From: Castellaniella sp049650445
Lineage (GTDB): Bacteria > Pseudomonadota > Gammaproteobacteria > Burkholderiales > Burkholderiaceae_B
DNA: 64,000 nt
NCBI RefSeq assembly: GCF_049650445.1
Contig: NZ_JBASAD010000016.1
Coordinates: 124,001-188,000, forward strand
Direction: 5' to 3'
The translations under genes and the position numbers were made by a program. Shown piece by piece: positions 39,810 through 50,481 of this stretch (positions are counted from its first letter, which is position 1; every line of letters begins with the position of its first letter). Below the pieces are notes generated by a model. The model saw only the letters and a list, made by a program, of their open reading frames with translations, did not search any database and was not told where the DNA came from.

Positions 39810-42596
39810 ATGCGCCTGACGAGACTCCCGATCGCTCTGGCCGCGCTGCTGCTGGCCACTGCCGCCCTGAGCGCCGAGACGACCCCGCCCCCGCCTCCCG
39901 CCGCGTCCACGACAACCGCGCCCGCCCTTCCCGCCGGCATCCGCCAGATCGTGATGATCGAGGGCGTGACCGAATACCGCCTGGACAACGGCCTGCAGGT
40001 GCTGCTGGCGCCGGACGATTCCCGCGCCCAGACCACGGTGAACATGAGCTACCGCGTCGGCTCGCGCAACGAGGGGCCGGGCGAAACAGGCATGGCGCAC
40101 CTGCTGGAGCACCTGCTGTTTCGCGGCAGCCCCAAGCACCCGGACGCGCTGGCGGAATTCGCCCGCCGGGGGCTGGCGGCCAACGGCTCCACCACCGTCG
40201 ACCTGACGAACTACTACGCGACCTTCGCCAGCGACCCCGACACACTGCGCTGGTACCTGTCCTGGCAGGCCGACGCCATGCTGAACTCACGCATCGCCCG
40301 CGCCGACCTGGACGCGGAAATGCCGGTGGTGCGCAACGAAATGGAACGCGGCGAAAACAGCCCGTTCAGCATGCTGATGCAGCAGGTCGCTTCGGCCGCC
40401 TACGTCTGGCATCCCTACGGCCGCAGCGTCATCGGCGCGCGCTCCGACGTGGAACACGTCGGCATCGATCCGCTGCGCGCGTTCTACCACCGCTACTACC
40501 AGCCGGACAACGCCACGCTGATCGTCACCGGCCGCTTCGACACCCGGCAGGCGCTGCAATGGATCGCCCAGGATTTCGGCTCCATCCCCAGGCCGGCCCG
40601 GACCCTGTCGCCCGAATATACGGTCGAACCCGTCCAGCAGGGCGCCCGCAGCGTCACCCTGCGGCGTATCGGCGGCAGCCCCATCGTCCTGGCGCAATAC
40701 CACCTGCCGGAAGCCGCCAGCGACACCTATACGGCCCTGTCCATCGGCACCGCGATGCTGGCCGACACCCCGGCCGGCCCGCTCTACCAGGCCCTGGTGG
40801 CCAAAGGCCTGACCAGCAATGTGTTCGGCTTCGCCCGCGCCATGAAACAGCCCGGCTACGTCGTGTTCGGTGCGCAGGTCCAGCCCGGCGCGGACGCGCA
40901 GGCGGCACTGTCCGCCCTGGAACACGGCCTGGAAAACGAGGGCACTGCCCAACTGGACCAGACCGCCCTGGAGCGCACCCGCACCGCCTGGCTGAACGAC
41001 TGGAAACAGACCTTCAACCAGCCCGCTGCGCTGGCCAGCGCCCTGTCCGATGCCGTCTCCCGGGGAGACTGGCGCCTGTTCTTCATCGAACGACTGCGGG
41101 TCCAGGCGCTGACGCTGGAGGGCGTGCACACGCAACTGTCCACCTGGCTGCTGCCCAGCAACCGTACCAGCGGACTGTATCTGCCCACGCCAGACCCGAA
41201 GGACGCGCCCGCACCCGCTCCAGCCGATCTCGCCCCCTGGATCGGACAACTCGCCACCGACACCGAGCGCCCCGCCGTGGCCGCCTTCGACACCCGCCCC
41301 GAGGCCATCGATGCCGCCACCCGGCGCAGCATCCTGACCTTGCCCAACGGACCCGTGGCCCTGGCCCTGTTGCCCAAGGCCACCCCAGGGGGTCAGGTTC
41401 ACGCCGTGCTGCGCATGGGCTTTGGCAGCGCCGATGAACTGCGTGGCCTGGGCCTGGTGCCCCTGGCGACCAGTGCCATGCTGCTGCGCGGTGCCGACGG
41501 CATGAGCCGCCAGCAGATCCAAGATCGCCTGAACGCGCTGGATTCCGAGTTGGGACTCAACCTCGACGGCAACGTCCTGAGCGTGTCCATGCGCAGTTCC
41601 CGCGAGCACCTGCCCGACGTACTCGACCTGGTCTTCCACCTGCTGCGGTCGCCCACATTCCCGGAGGATGAACTGGAGCAGATGAAGCGCAGCCTGCGCA
41701 CCGACCTGGAAGACGATGCCGCCAGCCCCGGCTTTCTGGTGCGCAACACGCTGCAGCGTCACGACCAGCCCTGGAGCCCGGACGACATCCGCTACACCCC
41801 CACGAACGACGAAGTCCTGGCCCAGGCCAACAAACTGAGCCGCGACCCGCTGCAACGCTTCCACGATCGGTTCTATGGCGCGGGCCACCTGTCCCTGGCC
41901 GTGGTCGGTGACTTCGATCCCGACGCCGTGGAACAGCACCTGCGCACCGGCCTGAACGGCTGGCGCAAGGCACCGACCTACGCGCGCCTGGCGGACCCCT
42001 GGTATCCGATGAAGCCCGAAACCTTCCGCATCCCCGCCCCCGGCAAGGCCAATGCCGAATACCAGGCCACCCTGCCCTTGAAGCTGCGCGACACCGATCC
42101 GCGCTGGCCTGCGCTGATGCTGGCCAACTACCTGCTTGGCGGATCGGAGGATTCCCGGCTGTGGCAGGGCATCCGGGTGCGCAGCGGCCTGTCCTACGGC
42201 GTGGGCAGCGCCGTCGACGCCTCGGCCTTCGAGGCGTCCGGCACCTGGACCCTGTTCGCCAGCATGGCCTCCCAGAACGCCGACGCACTGCAAACCGCGA
42301 TGCGCACCGTACTGGACGAGACCCTGAAGACCGGCTTCACTCAGGCCGAGGTGGATCAAGGGGTTCTGTCCCTGCTGAACTACCTGGATCTGGGACGCTC
42401 CAACGACACCTACCTGGCCTACCGCTGGAGCGACTATCTGGACACGGACCGCAGTTTTGCCTGGCAACAGCACATCATCGACCAATTGCGCGGCCTGAAG
42501 GCCGATCAGGTCAACGCCGCGATGCGCGACCTGCTCAAGCCGGATCAGCTCAGCATCGCCATTGCGGCCGATGAGGCCGGACACGGCAAGGAATGA
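39810..42596 (+). CDS. M16 family zinc metallopeptidase (insulinase/pitrilysin family)
   Basis: 928-residue periplasmic protease-like protein made of two M16 halves. Signal peptide MRLTRLPIALAALLLATAALSA, then a Pro/Thr-rich link. The inverted zinc motif HLLEH is at 97-101, with the distal glutamate about 75 residues later in EMPVVRNEMERGENSP. The second half (from about 520) lacks the motif and forms the other side of the chamber. The 3' end overlaps the next gene at ATGA, so the two are translationally coupled. Target peptides unknown. Confidence 0.92.
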   Translation: MRLTRLPIALAALLLATAALSAETTPPPPPAASTTTAPALPAGIRQIVMIEGVTEYRLDNGLQVLLAPDDSRAQTTVNMSYRVGSRNEGPGETGMAHLLEHLLFRGSPKHPDALAEFARRGLAANGSTTVDLTNYYATFASDPDTLRWYLSWQADAMLNSRIARADLDAEMPVVRNEMERGENSPFSMLMQQVASAAYVWHPYGRSVIGARSDVEHVGIDPLRAFYHRYYQPDNATLIVTGRFDTRQALQWIAQDFGSIPRPARTLSPEYTVEPVQQGARSVTLRRIGGSPIVLAQYHLPEAASDTYTALSIGTAMLADTPAGPLYQALVAKGLTSNVFGFARAMKQPGYVVFGAQVQPGADAQAALSALEHGLENEGTAQLDQTALERTRTAWLNDWKQTFNQPAALASALSDAVSRGDWRLFFIERLRVQALTLEGVHTQLSTWLLPSNRTSGLYLPTPDPKDAPAPAPADLAPWIGQLATDTERPAVAAFDTRPEAIDAATRRSILTLPNGPVALALLPKATPGGQVHAVLRMGFGSADELRGLGLVPLATSAMLLRGADGMSRQQIQDRLNALDSELGLNLDGNVLSVSMRSSREHLPDVLDLVFHLLRSPTFPEDELEQMKRSLRTDLEDDAASPGFLVRNTLQRHDQPWSPDDIRYTPTNDEVLAQANKLSRDPLQRFHDRFYGAGHLSLAVVGDFDPDAVEQHLRTGLNGWRKAPTYARLADPWYPMKPETFRIPAPGKANAEYQATLPLKLRDTDPRWPALMLANYLLGGSEDSRLWQGIRVRSGLSYGVGSAVDASAFEASGTWTLFASMASQNADALQTAMRTVLDETLKTGFTQAEVDQGVLSLLNYLDLGRSNDTYLAYRWSDYLDTDRSFAWQQHIIDQLRGLKADQVNAAMRDLLKPDQLSIAIAADEAGHGKE

Positions 42597-44236
42597 TTGA
42601 ATTCATCTTTCCCTTCATCGGCGGCATCGGGCTTTTTCTCATCGGGATGAAACTCCTGTCCGATGGGTTGGTCGCCTTTGCGGGCGGTTCCTTGCGCAGC
42701 GCCCTGGTCCGTTTCACCGACACCTCGCTCAAAGCCTGCCTGTCCGGCGTGGTGGTCACGGCGGTGGTGCAGTCTTCGACCGCCACCACGGTGACGCTGA
42801 TCGGCTTCGTCAGCGCGGGGCTGATCACATTCACGCAGGCGATCGGCGTCGTGATCGGCGCCAGCCTGGGCAATACCGCCACTGGCTGGATCGTGGCGGG
42901 CCTGGGACTGAAAATCAGTCTGGGCTTCTACACCCTGCCGATGATCGGCGTGGGCGCCATGATGCACCTGCTGGCTGCAGGCCGCTGGAAATCCATGGGA
43001 CTTGCCCTGGCCGGATTCGGCACACTGTTTCTCGGCCTGGATACCCTGCAGGAAGGCATGCAGGGGATGGCCAGCGTGCTCAGCTTTGCTGATCTCCCGG
43101 TGGGCGGCTACGGCGCGTATTTCCTGGTCATGCTGACCGGTCTGGCCCTGACGGCCGTTCTGCAATCGTCCACCGCCGCCGTGGCCATGACGCTGACCGC
43201 ACTGCACGCCCAGGCGATCAACTTCGACCAGGCCGCCGCCCTCGTCATCGGCGCTTCCATCGGCACCACCTTGACCAGCGCGCTGGTCGCCATCGGTGGT
43301 TCCCTGTACGCCAAGCGCACCGCGCTGGCCTACATCCTGTTCAACCTGGCCGCCGGCCTGATCGCCACGGCGCTGCTGCCCGTGCTGATCAAGCTGATCG
43401 ATTACGCCAACCAGCACGGCCTGGCGCCAGGCGCGCTCAGCCTGGCCGCCTTCCACAGCCTGTTCATCGGCATCGGCGTAGCGATTTTCCTGCCCTTGAC
43501 GCCGCGCTTCGCGTATTGGGTCGAAAAACTGATGCCCGAACGCAAAGACGACGCCGCGCAGCACCTGGACGACAGTCTGCTGGGCGTGCCCACCGTCGCC
43601 CTGGAGGCATCGCAACGCGCACTGGAAGACATGGCCGTTCAATTGGTCGATGGCTATGAGCACTTGCTGGCCGGGCAGGCCGGCAATCAGATCGAGCCCA
43701 CCCTGGCCCGCATCCAGCCGGTGCTGGAGCATGCTTTCGATTTCGTCACTCGCATCCAGGCGCCCCCAGGCGATGCTGCCGCAGCCGCGCAGCAAGTTGC
43801 GCAATTGCATGCGATCGACCACCTGCTGCGCCTGCGCGCGCGCCTGCTGGACATGGCGCGCGCCAGCGTCGACTTCAAGCGGCCGGAATTCCAGGGAGTG
43901 GTCGGAAAAAGCCAGGATCTCCTGGCCCAGATCCGCGCAGTGATCGCCCTGCCCGCCCCCCAAACCACGAGAGACTGGCTGGAACGCATCGGCGAAAATG
44001 CCTGGGCGCTGACGCATCTGAGCACTCTGGCGCGTCAGGAATTCCTGCAAGGCACCCACCCCGGAGGTGCCGCGCGAACGCTGCACACCACCGACGTCTT
44101 TCGCTGGCTGGATCGCACGGGCCGCCATATCTGGCGAGCCTGCCACCACCTGGCTCAGGGCCGCTACCCGGAAACGGCACTGTCCAAATCATCCCCCACC
44201 CAGGACGCGGACAGCACCGAACTGGAGGCGGTGTAG
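42593..44236 (+). CDS. Na/Pi cotransporter-like membrane protein with PhoU-like domain
   Basis: 547 residues. The first 300 carry the repeated Na/Pi (NptA/YjbB) core, with the QSST motif twice (VVQSSTATTV near 63, LQSSTAAVAM near 190), and eight or so helices starting FIGGIGLFLIGMKLLSDGL. From about 330 a helical PhoU-like cytosolic domain follows. Probably a sodium-driven phosphate exporter or importer. The ATG overlaps the M16 stop by four bases. Confidence 0.92.
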   Translation: MIEFIFPFIGGIGLFLIGMKLLSDGLVAFAGGSLRSALVRFTDTSLKACLSGVVVTAVVQSSTATTVTLIGFVSAGLITFTQAIGVVIGASLGNTATGWIVAGLGLKISLGFYTLPMIGVGAMMHLLAAGRWKSMGLALAGFGTLFLGLDTLQEGMQGMASVLSFADLPVGGYGAYFLVMLTGLALTAVLQSSTAAVAMTLTALHAQAINFDQAAALVIGASIGTTLTSALVAIGGSLYAKRTALAYILFNLAAGLIATALLPVLIKLIDYANQHGLAPGALSLAAFHSLFIGIGVAIFLPLTPRFAYWVEKLMPERKDDAAQHLDDSLLGVPTVALEASQRALEDMAVQLVDGYEHLLAGQAGNQIEPTLARIQPVLEHAFDFVTRIQAPPGDAAAAAQQVAQLHAIDHLLRLRARLLDMARASVDFKRPEFQGVVGKSQDLLAQIRAVIALPAPQTTRDWLERIGENAWALTHLSTLARQEFLQGTHPGGAARTLHTTDVFRWLDRTGRHIWRACHHLAQGRYPETALSKSSPTQDADSTELEAV

Positions 44237-44237
44237 A

Positions 44238-45101
44238 TCAAGCCCCGCCGGACAGACTGCGGCGAAAGACCCGGGGCGACACCCCGGCTGCGCGCGTGAA
44301 AACCCGGCTGAAATGCGCCGGATCGGAAAAGCCCAGGCCATAGGCGATGGTGACCACCCGCATCTGGGTGTAGGCCAGGTTGCGCCTGGCCTCGCGGATC
44401 AACCGGGCCTCGATCAGAACCGAGGCGGGCTCGCCCGTAGCCGCGCGCACGATGCGACTGAGGTGGGTGGGCGTCACCGCCAGCGCCCGCGCATAGTCCG
44501 CCACTTTCCAGTGCGCGCGGAAATGCTGCTCCAGCAAAGCCTCGAACCGCGCCAACAGGACCGGCCGGGCCGCCTCGCCGCGAGACAGGCTCTGGCGTGC
44601 CGTCGCGCGCGCCACCAGACCCAGCAAGGTGGCGCACAGGCCGCGCAACACCAGCGCACGCGCCGCCTTCAGCGCATTGAATTCCGTCCAGAGCGGCGGC
44701 ATCAACGCGGCGACGGATCCGTCGTCCCGGCCCACGAAAGAGCGGCCCAGTACCAGGCGCAGTTCGCCGGCCTCGGCCAGCAACAGATCCATCATCTCTT
44801 CGGCCAGGGTCACCACATAACCCTGGGTGCCGGGCTCGAAGCGAAAGGCATGCACGTCACCGGCTGCCACATTGATCAGAGACATGGGCCCCAGCGGCAG
44901 GGTCTCGCCTTCGATCTGTGCCTGCCCCCCGCCCGATTGCAGCATCAGCACCTGATGCAGGCGGGCATGGCGGTGAGGCATCAGTTCCCAATCGTGCAGC
45001 GAAGATCGCGCGGCGATCGTCTCGCAATGAAGCACATCGGGCAATTGGCTGGACTCACCGAACAGCCCCTGGGATTGAAGGATTTTTTCAGCGAAAGGCA
45101 T
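44238..45101 (-). CDS. pobR: AraC family regulator of 4-hydroxybenzoate use (PobR/PobC-like)
   Basis: 287 residues: N-terminal cupin-like effector domain (LHDWELMPHRHARLHQVLMLQSGGG) and a C-terminal AraC HTH pair (about 190-285: WKVADYARALAVTPTHLSRIVR; YGLGFSDPAHFSRVFTRAAGVSP). Start at ATG 45101; an in-frame ATG at 45137 would add 12 residues. Divergent from pobA, as is usual for PobR/PobC regulators that activate pobA with 4-hydroxybenzoate. Convergent with the Na/Pi gene, one base apart. Confidence 0.9.
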   Translation of the reverse strand: MPFAEKILQSQGLFGESSQLPDVLHCETIAARSSLHDWELMPHRHARLHQVLMLQSGGGQAQIEGETLPLGPMSLINVAAGDVHAFRFEPGTQGYVVTLAEEMMDLLLAEAGELRLVLGRSFVGRDDGSVAALMPPLWTEFNALKAARALVLRGLCATLLGLVARATARQSLSRGEAARPVLLARFEALLEQHFRAHWKVADYARALAVTPTHLSRIVRAATGEPASVLIEARLIREARRNLAYTQMRVVTIAYGLGFSDPAHFSRVFTRAAGVSPRVFRRSLSGGA

Positions 45102-45143
45102 GTTCGAATCGTACAAGTTTTTTTGAAATCCGGACATGGATAC

Positions 45144-45165
45144 ATGTTTAGTTCTGAAATAACAT
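45144..45165. promoter_or_regulatory. inverted repeat before pobA
   Basis: ATGTT and AACAT with 12 bases between, 36 bases before the pobA start; ACATG also occurs twice just upstream (45134-45138 and 45143-45147). Candidate PobR site or promoter overlap. Confidence 0.3.
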
Positions 45166-45201
45166 CCAAACACTTCAGATTCCAAACCACAGGAGACATC
45201 C

Positions 45202-46374
45202 ATGAAGACCAGCGTCTGCATCATCGGCGGAGGCCCCTCCGGCCTCATGCTGTCCCAGCTCTTGCACCTCAAGGGCATCGACACCATCGTGCTGGAACGG
45301 CAAAGCCGCGAATATGTGCTGGGTCGCATCCGGGCCGGTGTGCTTGAGCATGGTTTTGCCGAATTGATGCGCGAAGCCGAGTGCGGCGAACGCATGGACC
45401 AGGAAGGCGAGATCCATGACGGCATCATCATTGCCCACGATGGTGAGCAACAGCGCGTCGATCTGAACAAGTACAGCGGCGGCAGCTCGGTGCTGGTCTA
45501 TGGACAAACCGAACTCACGCGCGATCTCTACGAAGCGCGTGACCGCATGAAGGGCGTGGTCATTCACAACGTCGAAGACGTGCAACTGCACGAGCTGGTC
45601 GGCACCAAGCCCCACGTGACCTATCGCAAGGGCGACGAGATCATCCGCGTCGACTGCGACTTCATCATCGGCGCCGACGGCTTCCATGGCGTCAGCCGCA
45701 AGTCCATCCCCAAGACCGTGCTCAAGGAATACGAAAAAATCTATCCCTTCGGCTGGCTCGGCCTGCTCTCGCGCACCCCCCCGGTGTCGCCCGAACTGAT
45801 CTACGCCAAACACGAACGGGGCTTCGCGCTCTGCTCGCTGCGTTCTCAGGTTCTGAGCCGCTACTACATCCAGGTGCCGCTGACCGACACGGTGGAGGAC
45901 TGGTCCGACGAGGCTTTCTGGGCGGAACTGAAGCGGCGCCTGCCCCAGGACGTGGCCACGCGCCTGGTCACCGGCCCCTCGATCGAAAAATCCATCGCGC
46001 CGCTGCGCTCCTTCGTGGCCGAACCGATGCGCTACGGCCATCTGTTCCTGGCAGGCGATGCCGCCCACATCGTGCCGCCGACCGGCGCACGCGGACTCAA
46101 TAGCGCCGCCTCGGACATCTACTATCTCTACCACGCCATGGTGGCGCACTACCAGCAAGGCGACAGCAGCGGCCTGGACAACTACTCGGCCAAGGCGCTG
46201 GCCCGCGTCTGGAAGGCGCAGCGATTCTCGTGGTGGATGACCACCCTGCTGCACACCTTCCCGGACAGCCCCAGCTACGATCAGAAATTGCAGCAAACCG
46301 ATCTGGAGTACCTGTTCTCATCCGATCAGGCACTGGGTTCGCTGGCCGAAAACTACGTCGGTCTGCCGTTCTAA
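45202..46374 (+). CDS. pobA: 4-hydroxybenzoate 3-monooxygenase
   Basis: FAD enzyme converting 4-hydroxybenzoate to protocatechuate with NADPH and oxygen. 390 residues, the normal size (394 in Pseudomonas). FAD motif IIGGGPSGLMLSQLL, the RIRAGVLEHG stretch of the NADPH and flavin site, the FIIGADGFHGVSR fingerprint, and GDAAHIVPPTGARGLNSAASD in the second FAD contact are all present. ATG 45202 has AGGAGA upstream. No protocatechuate ring-cleavage gene is in the window, although a gallate-type dioxygenase lies at 61258. Confidence 0.97.
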   Translation: MKTSVCIIGGGPSGLMLSQLLHLKGIDTIVLERQSREYVLGRIRAGVLEHGFAELMREAECGERMDQEGEIHDGIIIAHDGEQQRVDLNKYSGGSSVLVYGQTELTRDLYEARDRMKGVVIHNVEDVQLHELVGTKPHVTYRKGDEIIRVDCDFIIGADGFHGVSRKSIPKTVLKEYEKIYPFGWLGLLSRTPPVSPELIYAKHERGFALCSLRSQVLSRYYIQVPLTDTVEDWSDEAFWAELKRRLPQDVATRLVTGPSIEKSIAPLRSFVAEPMRYGHLFLAGDAAHIVPPTGARGLNSAASDIYYLYHAMVAHYQQGDSSGLDNYSAKALARVWKAQRFSWWMTTLLHTFPDSPSYDQKLQQTDLEYLFSSDQALGSLAENYVGLPF

Positions 46375-46396
46375 GCCTTCCAGACCCGCCGTTGCA

Positions 46397-46446
46397 ACAC
46401 CCCCCGATCCCGTCCCGGTCAACACCGGGGCGGGATCGGGGGGTGT
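46397..46446. terminator. very long bidirectional hairpin between pobA and dnaJ
   Basis: A 23-bp stem with a single G-T pair and a CAAC loop; left arm starts ACACCCCCCGATCCCG. It ends 10 bases before the dnaJ stop and follows pobA by 22 bases. There is no T-run, so it may stabilise 3' ends as well as stop polymerase. Confidence 0.65.
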
Positions 46447-46456
46447 GGTGTCCGCG

Positions 46457-47590
46457 TCAGGAAAAGAAGTTCTTCACCTTGTCGGTCCAGGACTCGCTTT
46501 TGGGCGAATGGCGGTCGCCTCCCGTGTGCAGAGACGACTCGAACTGGCGCAGCAGCGCCTTCTGTTCGTCGTTCAGACGCACCGGTGTTTCCACCACGAC
46601 GTGGCAATACAGATCGCCGGGATAACTGGATCGCACACCCTTGATGCCCTTGCCGCGCAGGCGGAAAGTCTTGCCGGTCTGGGTGCCTTCGGGGATGGTG
46701 ATTTCACCGCGCCCGGCCAGCGTCGGGACTTCCTGTACGCCGCCCAGCGCCGCCTTGGTAAAGGGGATGGTCAGCTCACAGTGCAGATCCTCGCCCTGGC
46801 GCTCGAAAATGCCATGGGGCTTGATGCGGATTTCCACATACAGATCGCCTGGAGGGCCGCCATTCAGCCCCGGTTCGCCGTTGCCGGTGGAGCGGATGCG
46901 CATGCCGTCATCGATCCCGGCGGGAATCTTGACCTGCAGGGTCTTGTTCTTGCGAATGCGTCCCACGCCGTCGCAATCGCCGCAGGGATCCGTGATTTCC
47001 TGACCAGAGCCGTGGCAGGTCGGGCAGGTCTGCTGCACACTGAAAAAGCCTTGCTGCATGCGCACGGCGCCGCTGCCGCCACAGGTGTGGCAGGTGCGCG
47101 GCGAGGTTCCGGGCTTGGCGCCCGAACCGTGGCAGGTCTCGCACGGGTCCCAACTGGGGATGCGGATCTCGGTGTCGAAACCGTTGGCCGCCTGCTCCAG
47201 GCTGATTTCCAGGGAATATTTCAGGTCGGCGCCGCGATAGACCTGCGGACCGCCGCCGCCTCGCCGACCGCCCGCACCACCGAAAATTTCTCCGAAGATG
47301 TCGCCGAAGGCGTCGGCAAAGCCGCCCGCCCCGCCGCCCATGCCCGCACCGGCCGCCGCATTCGGGTCCACGCCGGCATGGCCGAAACGGTCATAGGCCG
47401 CGCGCTTTTCCGCGTCGGACAGCATCTCGTAGGCCTCTTTGACCTCTTTGAACTTGTCCTCGGCTTCTTTGCTGTCCGGATTGCGGTCCGGGTGGTATTT
47501 CATGGCCAGCTTGCGGTAGGCCTTGCGGATGTCGTCATCCGAGGCGTTTTTGGCCACGCCCAGGATTTCGTAAAAATCTCGTTTTGCCAT
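46457..47590 (-). CDS. dnaJ: chaperone DnaJ
   Basis: Hsp40 co-chaperone of DnaK. 377 residues: J domain (1-70) with HPD in YHPDRN, Gly/Phe-rich region about 75-125 (GGAGGFADAFGDIFGEIFGG in steps), four CxxCxGxG zinc repeats (CETCHGSG, CHTCGGSG, CPTCHGSG, CGDCDGVG) at about 145-215, and the C-terminal substrate domains. It follows dnaK by 143 bases with a hairpin between. Confidence 0.98.
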   Translation of the reverse strand: MAKRDFYEILGVAKNASDDDIRKAYRKLAMKYHPDRNPDSKEAEDKFKEVKEAYEMLSDAEKRAAYDRFGHAGVDPNAAAGAGMGGGAGGFADAFGDIFGEIFGGAGGRRGGGGPQVYRGADLKYSLEISLEQAANGFDTEIRIPSWDPCETCHGSGAKPGTSPRTCHTCGGSGAVRMQQGFFSVQQTCPTCHGSGQEITDPCGDCDGVGRIRKNKTLQVKIPAGIDDGMRIRSTGNGEPGLNGGPPGDLYVEIRIKPHGIFERQGEDLHCELTIPFTKAALGGVQEVPTLAGRGEITIPEGTQTGKTFRLRGKGIKGVRSSYPGDLYCHVVVETPVRLNDEQKALLRQFESSLHTGGDRHSPKSESWTDKVKNFFS

Positions 47591-47634
47591 GGATTCGGAT
47601 TGCCTGTGTCTGCGCTACTGATTGAAGGACACAT

Positions 47635-47664
47635 GCCCGGACCGGTCAAAAACCGGAACCGGGC
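47635..47664 (-). terminator. hairpin between dnaK and dnaJ
   Basis: GCCCGG and CCGG arms pair with CCGG and CCGGGC around a T-rich loop, with small internal mismatches. No T-run follows, so partial termination or mRNA processing is more likely than a full stop. Confidence 0.35.
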
Positions 47665-47733
47665 AGGTGCGCGCGGATCACCGCGCCATCCCGACAGCCG
47701 CCGCAAGGCGGGCCGGCAGGACGCGGTGGGAGA

Positions 47734-49656
<1,923 letters not shown>

Positions 49657-49714
49657 GTTGAGTCCTGTCGATATTTGAATGAGTGGGCGGGCCACATGCC
49701 CGCCGATGAATCGA

Positions 49715-49742
49715 ATATGGGGCCGCCGGGTCCGGTTTCAAG
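49715..49742 (-). promoter_or_regulatory. sigma-32 (RpoH) promoter of dnaK
   Basis: On the minus strand CTTGAAA (49742-49736), 13 bases, CCCCATAT (49722-49715). Both blocks match the heat-shock consensus CTTGAAA / CCCCATNT at every defined base. Its spacer and -35 sit within a hairpin at 49722-49753. Confidence 0.8.
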
Positions 49743-49753
49743 ACCCCGGCGGC
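49722..49753. repeat. hairpin at the grpE 3' end overlapping the dnaK promoter
   Basis: GCCGCCGGGTC pairs with GACCCCGGCGGC except for one bulged C; the loop carries the -35. It lies 5 bases after the grpE stop and may terminate grpE mRNA. Confidence 0.5.
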
Positions 49754-49758
49754 AGTCT

Positions 49759-50334
49759 TCAAGCCGGGCCGGCCGAGACCATGACCAGTGCCGGACGCAA
49801 CACGCGGTCGGCGATCAGGTAGCCCTTTTGCAGCGTCTGAGCGACGGTGCCCTGAGGATGCTCCGACGGCACGTTGGAAATCGCCTGGTGGCGGTGCGGA
49901 TCGAAGGCTTCGCCGGGCGCCGGAGCGATCTCGCGCATCTGGTTGCGCTCGAAGGCCGCGTTCAGTTGCCGCAAGGTGGCCTCGACACCGCCCCGCCAGT
50001 CTTCAGCGGTCTGGTTTTCCTGGGCCAGGGCGGCCTCCAGGCTGTCGCGCACGGGGATCAGGCTCTCGGCGAAGGATTCCGTGCCGAACTTGCGCGCCTT
50101 GGACACATCGTCCTGAGCGCGGCGGCGAATGTTCTCGACTTCGGCGTGTGCACGCAGCAACTGGTCGTGGTAATCGGCGACCTGCTTCTGTGCCTCGTCC
50201 AGCAGCGCGGCGAGGTCCTCGCCCGGCTGCGCGGCCGCAGGACCGGCAGCGGCATCGGCCGGCTGCTGGCCTTCGGCCTGGGGTTCGGCGCTCGGCGCGG
50301 CTTGCGGATCCAAGTCTTCCTGGGGAGCCGACAT
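49759..50334 (-). CDS. grpE: nucleotide exchange factor GrpE
   Basis: Releases ADP from DnaK. 191 residues. The first 55 are acidic and Ala/Pro/Gln-rich; a long coiled coil runs about 58-110 (LLDEAQKQVADYHDQLLRAHAEVENIRRRAQDD in steps); the beta-rich head carries RDSLEAAL and the C-terminal GTVAQTLQKGYLIADRVLRPALVMVS typical of the family. Sigma-32 promoter upstream; dnaK follows after 102 bases. Confidence 0.96.
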   Translation of the reverse strand: MSAPQEDLDPQAAPSAEPQAEGQQPADAAAGPAAAQPGEDLAALLDEAQKQVADYHDQLLRAHAEVENIRRRAQDDVSKARKFGTESFAESLIPVRDSLEAALAQENQTAEDWRGGVEATLRQLNAAFERNQMREIAPAPGEAFDPHRHQAISNVPSEHPQGTVAQTLQKGYLIADRVLRPALVMVSAGPA

Positions 50335-50373
50335 GGTGAAATCTCCAATGCTGAAATAAGGGAACGAAGAGAC

Positions 50374-50402
50374 AAGTGGGGACGAGGCGGCGGTTCTTCA
50401 AG
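50374..50402 (-). promoter_or_regulatory. sigma-32 (RpoH) promoter of grpE
   Basis: On the minus strand CTTGAAG (50402-50396), 14 bases, CCCCACTT (50381-50374). One mismatch in each block from the consensus. Transcription would start about 30 bases before the grpE ATG. Confidence 0.7.
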
Positions 50403-50481
50403 CCCCGGACGGCAGCGGAACGGCGCCGCGCACCGCCTGCCGGTGCGAATGCGGGCGGTACGGCGATAAATTCAGGGGTTT

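Noticed and set aside
40287..42584. 765-codon open frame opposite the M16 peptidase
   Set aside because: Composition artefact; the plus strand has a signal peptide and an HLLEH zinc motif.
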